Shown one piece after another: positions 60,218-64,000 of a DNA stretch of 64,000 nucleotides. The position numbers were made by a program, and so were the translations under genes. The stretch is from positions 1 to 64,000 of the forward strand of contig NZ_JAUGZK010000009.1 of NCBI RefSeq assembly GCF_036327005.1. The letters run 5' to 3'. Each line of letters starts with the position of its first letter. The stretch's first letter is position 1. The notes below the pieces were generated by a model. That model worked only from the letters and a program-made list of their open reading frames with translations. It was not told the DNA's origin and ran no database searches. This stretch comes from Alkalimonas mucilaginosa. GTDB taxonomy: Bacteria; Pseudomonadota; Gammaproteobacteria; Enterobacterales; Alteromonadaceae.

Positions 60218-60788
60218 GGTTCAGTTCCTTCTGTTGCTTGCTGATGCGTACTGGCTTCGGCACCAGTACTTTCAAATTTTGGTCATACAAGCCGTTATCC
60301 CGCACAATGGGGTATTTGTGGCCGGTGTTTTTCGATAGCCGGTACCGCACTGGGCGGCCCGTGCGCTCTTTCATTGAGGCTTTGCGGTTTAGCCCTCGTT
60401 TAATCACCACGTACTCAAACCGCACCAAATCGCACAGATAGCGCTCGATGCTGTTACGGCTGCACTCTGCGGTGGCCTGAATGTCTGCAATGGTGAATTC
60501 GCCCAGGAACCGTGCTGCCTGCCAGATGCGTTGGCGCTGGCTTTTGGGCCGCACTGCGGTAGTGTTTTTGCCTGGCAGGTGCGGGTTAGCGCCTGGCACT
60601 GCCTGGTAAACTACTGGCTTTACACCTTGGCTGGTGGTTTCTATGGCCTTTAAGTCCTGCAGATGGGCAATCACCATCTGCGCTGATTTCAGGCTTACAT
60701 CCATGTGAGCTGCCAGCTCGGCACTGCCGAAGTCTGGCTGCTCTTTAATCCACTCCCAGGCGCGCTGGCTGAGTGTTTTTTTCTTCAT
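60204..60788 (-). CDS. tandem winged-helix DNA-binding protein
   Basis: A 194-residue protein with two likely winged-helix modules: TLSQRAWEWIKEQPDFGSAELAAHMDVSLKSAQMVIAHLQDLKAI (residues 5-50) and RQRIWQAARFLGEFTIADIQATAECSRNSIERYLCDLVRFEYVV (about 84-130). The C-terminal tail is basic. Possibly a transcription or replication factor of the early operon. It follows muB by 17 bp. Confidence 0.7.
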   Translation of the reverse strand: MKKKTLSQRAWEWIKEQPDFGSAELAAHMDVSLKSAQMVIAHLQDLKAIETTSQGVKPVVYQAVPGANPHLPGKNTTAVRPKSQRQRIWQAARFLGEFTIADIQATAECSRNSIERYLCDLVRFEYVVIKRGLNRKASMKERTGRPVRYRLSKNTGHKYPIVRDNGLYDQNLKVLVPKPVRISKQQKELNHAMA

Positions 60789-60805
60789 ATCGCTGCTGCC
60801 TACCC

Positions 60806-61513
60806 TTATTTCACGCTTGGGAAGAAGGGTTGTTCACCCCACTGATGGGCGTTAATGCGAGCCATGCCATTGGAGCGGGCGAAGGCTTCAATCGCACTCA
60901 GGCCGGTGTGGATGCGCCGGAAGTTTCCGGCTGCGGCTTGCAGCAGCTCTGCCAGTAGGTCTTGATCGATAGCGGTATCGGTGACCAGTTCGCTGGCCAT
61001 GGTTACGATGTCGTCGAGGTCTGCAGGGCGGAATTCGACATGCTGAGAAATCCGGCTGTACAGCTGCTCTAGCCGCTTCACTTTCTTGGGCAGTTGGTTG
61101 TAGCCGATCAGGATGATTGGCACATTGGCCAGGTCGTAGATATCGCGGATCGTTTCCAGTACGTCTTTACGCTCGGCGATGTAGTCGCACTCATCAATAA
61201 ACAGCGGCTTACCGGTTACGCTGAGTTCGTGCACGATGTAGCGCAGCATATCGGCTTTGCGTTGGCGTTGATCCAGGCCCAATTCTTGCGCCAGACGCTC
61301 CAGGAAGGTGCCCAGGGTATCTGACATCATGCAGCGCACTAACACGCCATCTGCCTGGACAAACAGCCAGCTGCCAGCGGTGGTTTTACCCAGGCCAGCC
61401 ATACCAGTGAACATGCCGATGGCTGGGGTGCCAGACTGGGCGGCTTCATTCAGGATTTGGTAGGCATCGAATGCGGCCAATACGTTTTTTGTTTTTGCTA
61501 CTACTGTTTTCAT
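60806..61513 (-). CDS. MuB-like transposition ATPase
   Basis: A 235-residue AAA+ ATPase with Walker A G37-M-A-G-L-G-K-T-T, Walker B in GKPLFIDECDYIAE, and a sensor region VPIILIGYNQLPKKVKRLEQLYSRISQHVEF. In Mu, MuB binds target DNA, brings in MuA and gives target immunity. The N-terminal HTH of Mu MuB (about 70 residues) is absent, as in B3-like relatives, so its length is shorter than 312. Confidence 0.93.
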   Translation of the reverse strand: MKTVVAKTKNVLAAFDAYQILNEAAQSGTPAIGMFTGMAGLGKTTAGSWLFVQADGVLVRCMMSDTLGTFLERLAQELGLDQRQRKADMLRYIVHELSVTGKPLFIDECDYIAERKDVLETIRDIYDLANVPIILIGYNQLPKKVKRLEQLYSRISQHVEFRPADLDDIVTMASELVTDTAIDQDLLAELLQAAAGNFRRIHTGLSAIEAFARSNGMARINAHQWGEQPFFPSVK

Positions 61514-61524
61514 GTGTATCTCCG

Positions 61525-63726
61525 TTACTTAGAGGCTTTATTGGTGTTGAACATTTCGTCGAGCATGCGCGCAGCTGCCTTGTTGCGACGGCGGTAGTCG
61601 TGCAACCAGGCTTTCTCGACGGCGGGTAAATCGGTGGATAGGCTAAGCTCTGTCAGGTAGCGTGCTTTGTGGGCATCGCTGCTGAACACTGGGGTGGCGG
61701 CCTTTTTCTCCAGGGCTTCCAGCTCTTTGCGGCGTTTCTCAAACTCCGATAGCTGCTGCTCGGTGTAAGCTGGCTCTGTTTGTTGGCTGGCAGCAATGGC
61801 TGCCTCGGCGGCTTGCGTCAGGTTGGTTACGGCTTGCTCTGAGCGTTTTGGCATAGCACTCAGGTTGCCGTTCTGGGCTGTTTTGGCATCCAGGATCCGT
61901 TGTGCGATATCGCCGACCTGGTGCTGCTTGGCTGCTTTTTTGAATTCTGCCCGGCGCTCACGCTGTTGTTTGCGCTGAATCGCTTTTGCCTCAATGGCAA
62001 TGTCCTGCAGCTCTAAGCCATTACCGGCAATCTCCGGGTTCACGGCTTCGCAGATGAAGTGGTGTTTTAGGGCATGGAAAACATAAATTTTGCCAACGTC
62101 TTTGGGGTTCCAGCGGCAGTAAACGCGCTCACCGATGTATGCCCCAAGCTCTGCGTGGACATAGGATCCGCCTTCAACACTAATGCCATCGCTTTTATTG
62201 ACGGTGCGGTATCCTTTATTACCCGGTACCGGAGCCAGCAAAATATCCAGCACATGGGCATTGTCGAGCCTGCGAATGTGCTGCTGATGACCAACAAACT
62301 TTTCAAAGGGGGAACAGTTCAGGCTGCTGTGCCGTGCATGGTGGTAGTGGTTTTCGATCCATTGACTGATAAAGGCTTCGAACTGCTCAGCAGTAAGATC
62401 GACATTCAGGGCGATTTTGTCTTCGCCTTTTTTGCGGCGTTCTAACAGCCTTTGTTCGAAGGTTAAACGGGCATTGATTTTCTGCCGGTCAGCCACGCTA
62501 TGGCCAATATAGCCCTGGCACAGCTCAGCAATGCCGTGGCTAAAGGTACGAAAGAAGCGCTCAATAAAAGGCTTTTCCCAGCCAGAATAAGGGTTGGTTA
62601 CATCGTGTTCGATGCCCAATGCATCCCAGACGCTGCTGATGTGGGCACTGGTATAGTCGGATCCGTTATCGGTTCGGGCGACTTCCGGTAAACCCCAGTC
62701 CAGGATGGTTTCACGGATCAGCAGAGAAATAGCCTCTGCATTGGATGTTGGCCGCAGAATGCACTTCACGCGGCGGGTGAATACGTCGATCACACCTACG
62801 ATGCTGTAACGGCCATCTTTAAGCATGACGTCTGCCGGGGTGCTGTCGAATTCCCACAGCTGGTTGATGCGGGATATGGCAAACGACTTATTGCCGAAGG
62901 CCACCATGCGCTTGTTCTGCCAGCCGCTTGGGTCACAAAGCGACATAAAGAGTTCTTGATTATCTTCTTTCCAGCGCTTTAACCAGGAACGGCAGGTAGC
63001 AGGTGCCGGAATGGTGAACTCCCCGCTGAACTCTGTGCTCAAAGCTTCATAAAGCGCATCGCCTTTGATATGGGGGTACTCACGCAGCATCGCCATGCAG
63101 AAAGAGTGCAGCACCGGCTCTGAATCAATCAGCCCTGTGCCTTTGTTTTTGCCGTACTTACCAGCCAGAGCGGTGATGCCATTCTTTTCGTATTCGCTGG
63201 CCCAGCGGGCAAGGGTGCTAAAGCCAATCGTGGGCTTGATGTCGTAGGCATTGGCAGGCACATCAGCCTGGCGGCTGTTGTAGTGTTCACAGAATTGACG
63301 CCAGGCAGCGACTTTAGGCAGGCCACTTTGAGCGGTAAAGCGCTCAGCGGCTTTTAAGATGATCAGAGCGTTTTCTGCTCTGGTTTTTGCTGGGCCTTGC
63401 ATGCCAGCCAGTTCAGCTAAAGCATCGGCTTTGCGGCTTTGGTTCACCTGGTTGGTCAATTGCTGCTTTGCTGTCAGCTTCTTGGCGTGTGCCTTGGCTT
63501 TTTGCTGCACCATTGCATCACTGGGCGTTGCAGCTGCAACACCACTGCATAAGATGACCGAGCGGATATCATCAGGTAGTTCCGAGACAATAAAATGTTT
63601 GATTTGCCCGCCGCGACCAGTTCTGAGCTCATAGGCCCAGTTCTCTTTGTTTGCGCGGATCCGAATGGTTCTGTCAGCAACAGCTATGGCTGCTGCAATC
63701 TGCTGTGCAGTCATAGCCATAGTCAT
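61525..63726 (-). CDS. MuA-like DDE transposase
   Basis: A 733-residue transposase. The N-terminal part contains DNA-binding domains (QQIAAAIAVADRTIRIRANKENWAYE, winged helix; then HTH region at about 165-260). The catalytic triad is D294 (WEFDSTPAD), D353 (RTDNGSDYTS) and E389 (EKPFIERFF), i.e. D,D(35)E. A beta-barrel and C-terminal charged domain III follow. It cuts and joins phage ends during integration and replicative transposition, using the 22-bp end sites. Its start overlaps the Ner stop codon (ATGA). Confidence 0.96.
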   Translation of the reverse strand: MTMAMTAQQIAAAIAVADRTIRIRANKENWAYELRTGRGGQIKHFIVSELPDDIRSVILCSGVAAATPSDAMVQQKAKAHAKKLTAKQQLTNQVNQSRKADALAELAGMQGPAKTRAENALIILKAAERFTAQSGLPKVAAWRQFCEHYNSRQADVPANAYDIKPTIGFSTLARWASEYEKNGITALAGKYGKNKGTGLIDSEPVLHSFCMAMLREYPHIKGDALYEALSTEFSGEFTIPAPATCRSWLKRWKEDNQELFMSLCDPSGWQNKRMVAFGNKSFAISRINQLWEFDSTPADVMLKDGRYSIVGVIDVFTRRVKCILRPTSNAEAISLLIRETILDWGLPEVARTDNGSDYTSAHISSVWDALGIEHDVTNPYSGWEKPFIERFFRTFSHGIAELCQGYIGHSVADRQKINARLTFEQRLLERRKKGEDKIALNVDLTAEQFEAFISQWIENHYHHARHSSLNCSPFEKFVGHQQHIRRLDNAHVLDILLAPVPGNKGYRTVNKSDGISVEGGSYVHAELGAYIGERVYCRWNPKDVGKIYVFHALKHHFICEAVNPEIAGNGLELQDIAIEAKAIQRKQQRERRAEFKKAAKQHQVGDIAQRILDAKTAQNGNLSAMPKRSEQAVTNLTQAAEAAIAASQQTEPAYTEQQLSEFEKRRKELEALEKKAATPVFSSDAHKARYLTELSLSTDLPAVEKAWLHDYRRRNKAAARMLDEMFNTNKASK

Positions 63727-64000
63727 TTTTTGATCCCTTTGTATTCTATTGATATATAATCAGGATTCTTGGTAATGCTTCTTTTGCCTTTGCGCCGAGA
63801 CGTAGTACCATCACTGTTGTAGCGAGATGGCCAGATTGTTTGGGGTGATACGCCAATTGCATCAGCGATGATTCGCTCTGCCTTTGGGTAAGGACGCTGT
63901 AGGGCTTGAGCCAGGGTATTAGGTGCTAAGCCATTTTCTTCGGATAGTTGACGAAGTGATGTCTGAGCATTAATCCTTAACTCTGCAATTATCTTTGCGT
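63723..64000 (-). CDS. ner: Ner-like helix-turn-helix regulator (5' end beyond window)
   Basis: The last 91 residues are visible: KIIAELRINAQTSLRQLSEENGLAPNTLAQALQRPYPKAERIIADAIGVSP and IWPSRY, the Mu Ner/Nlp pattern, where a lambda-type HTH is followed by TIWPSRY. The start codon lies past position 64000. The C-terminus is longer than Mu Ner by about 30 residues (SRRKGKRSITKNPDY...). Ner represses early transcription and the repressor promoter in lytic growth. The stop overlaps the transposase start. Confidence 0.88.
   Translation of the reverse strand, partial: AKIIAELRINAQTSLRQLSEENGLAPNTLAQALQRPYPKAERIIADAIGVSPQTIWPSRYNSDGTTSRRKGKRSITKNPDYISIEYKGIKK

Larger units (their letters stand above)
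30259..64000 (-). mobile_element. Mu-like transposable prophage with siphovirus-type tail (left end outside window)
   Basis: All protein genes from 30353 to the window edge are on the minus strand in the order of a Mu-like phage of the B3/D3112 type: Ner, MuA, MuB, GemA, Mor, lysis, terminase, portal, gpF, gpG, protease/scaffold, capsid, then a non-contractile tail with long tape measure. The right terminus is placed at the TG at 30259, with three transposase-site repeats inside it. GGAAC at 30254-30258 is a candidate 5-bp target duplication, testable only with the other end. At least 33.7 kb are visible, close to the whole genome of known members (about 38 kb). Every gene appears intact, so the prophage may be active. 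Confidence 0.93.

Noticed and set aside
61735..61745. A further AGTTTGAGAAA core (reverse complement) inside the transposase gene, which could be an internal transposase site.
   Set aside because: It is fully explained by codons for Glu-Phe-Glu-Lys in a charged helix, lacks the flanking CGCAGGGT of the end sites, and stands alone.

Overview
The window comes from a gammaproteobacterial chromosome. Gene content and order (aspS-yebC-ruvCAB, tolQRAB-pal-cpoB, a tRNA-Lys cluster, nadA, tRNA-Ser) and protein sequences fit an Alteromonadales/Chromatiaceae-type marine or freshwater bacterium such as Rheinheimera, Alishewanella or Arsukibacterium. The genus is inferred from family resemblance and was not tested.

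Layout. Positions 1-18150 hold ordinary accessory and metabolic genes: an MFS exporter, a PadR repressor with a HAAS-domain membrane partner, a VOC/glyoxalase protein, a SIMPL protein, a glutaredoxin, an M14 peptidase, an iron-type alcohol dehydrogenase, a family-10 pectate lyase, the ABC-F protein YbiT, an MHYT-PAS-GGDEF-EAL protein, an Old Yellow Enzyme, a decayed EamA transporter, an amidoligase/glutamine-amidotransferase pair, a zinc-ribbon methyltransferase and YecE. Positions 18200-28385 are housekeeping: aspS, yebC, ruvC, ruvA, ruvB and the tolQ-tolR-tolA-tolB-pal-cpoB envelope operon. The 660-bp gap between ruvB and tolQ holds a degraded antisense reading frame followed by a possible small RNA with its own promoter and terminator. 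Positions 28477-30185 hold three identical tRNA-Lys(UUU) genes, nadA and tRNA-Ser(GGA).

From about 30259 to the end of the window (and beyond) lies a Mu-like transposable prophage, with all its protein genes on the minus strand. Its early end is at the right: a Ner-like regulator cut by the window edge, the DDE transposase MuA, the ATPase MuB, small DNA-binding proteins, a DUF3164 protein, an HU-like protein, GemA, a Mor-type activator and an unusual RepA-like ATPase, closed by a terminator at 55037. The late part runs leftward: lysis genes, DksA-like and DUF2730 proteins, terminase, portal, gpF and gpG head proteins, protease/scaffold, capsid, neck proteins, then a flexible siphovirus-type tail (tail tube, 1183-residue tape measure, hub and tip proteins) instead of a Mu contractile tail, as in the B3/D3112 type. 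The right phage terminus is recognisable by three copies of AGTTTGAGAAA spaced 22 and 35 bp apart, which fits a MuA-bound R1-R2-R3 end. The left end and the repressor lie outside the window.

Observations most worth a second look: (1) an identical 20-bp element ATTAGCAAAACCCTTTAATC the same distance (60/61 bp) upstream of the lysozyme and protease genes, with a -10-like hexamer 22 nt after it in both cases, proposed as the late-promoter activator site; (2) a tail-hub protein with eleven consecutive, perfectly spaced 14-residue units each ending in Trp; (3) a tRNA-like cloverleaf on the opposite strand between gpF and gpG; (4) cargo genes of unknown function at three prophage junctions, two of them directly before the proposed late promoters; (5) the candidate small RNA between ruvB and tolQ. 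No CRISPR array or intact insertion sequence was seen.
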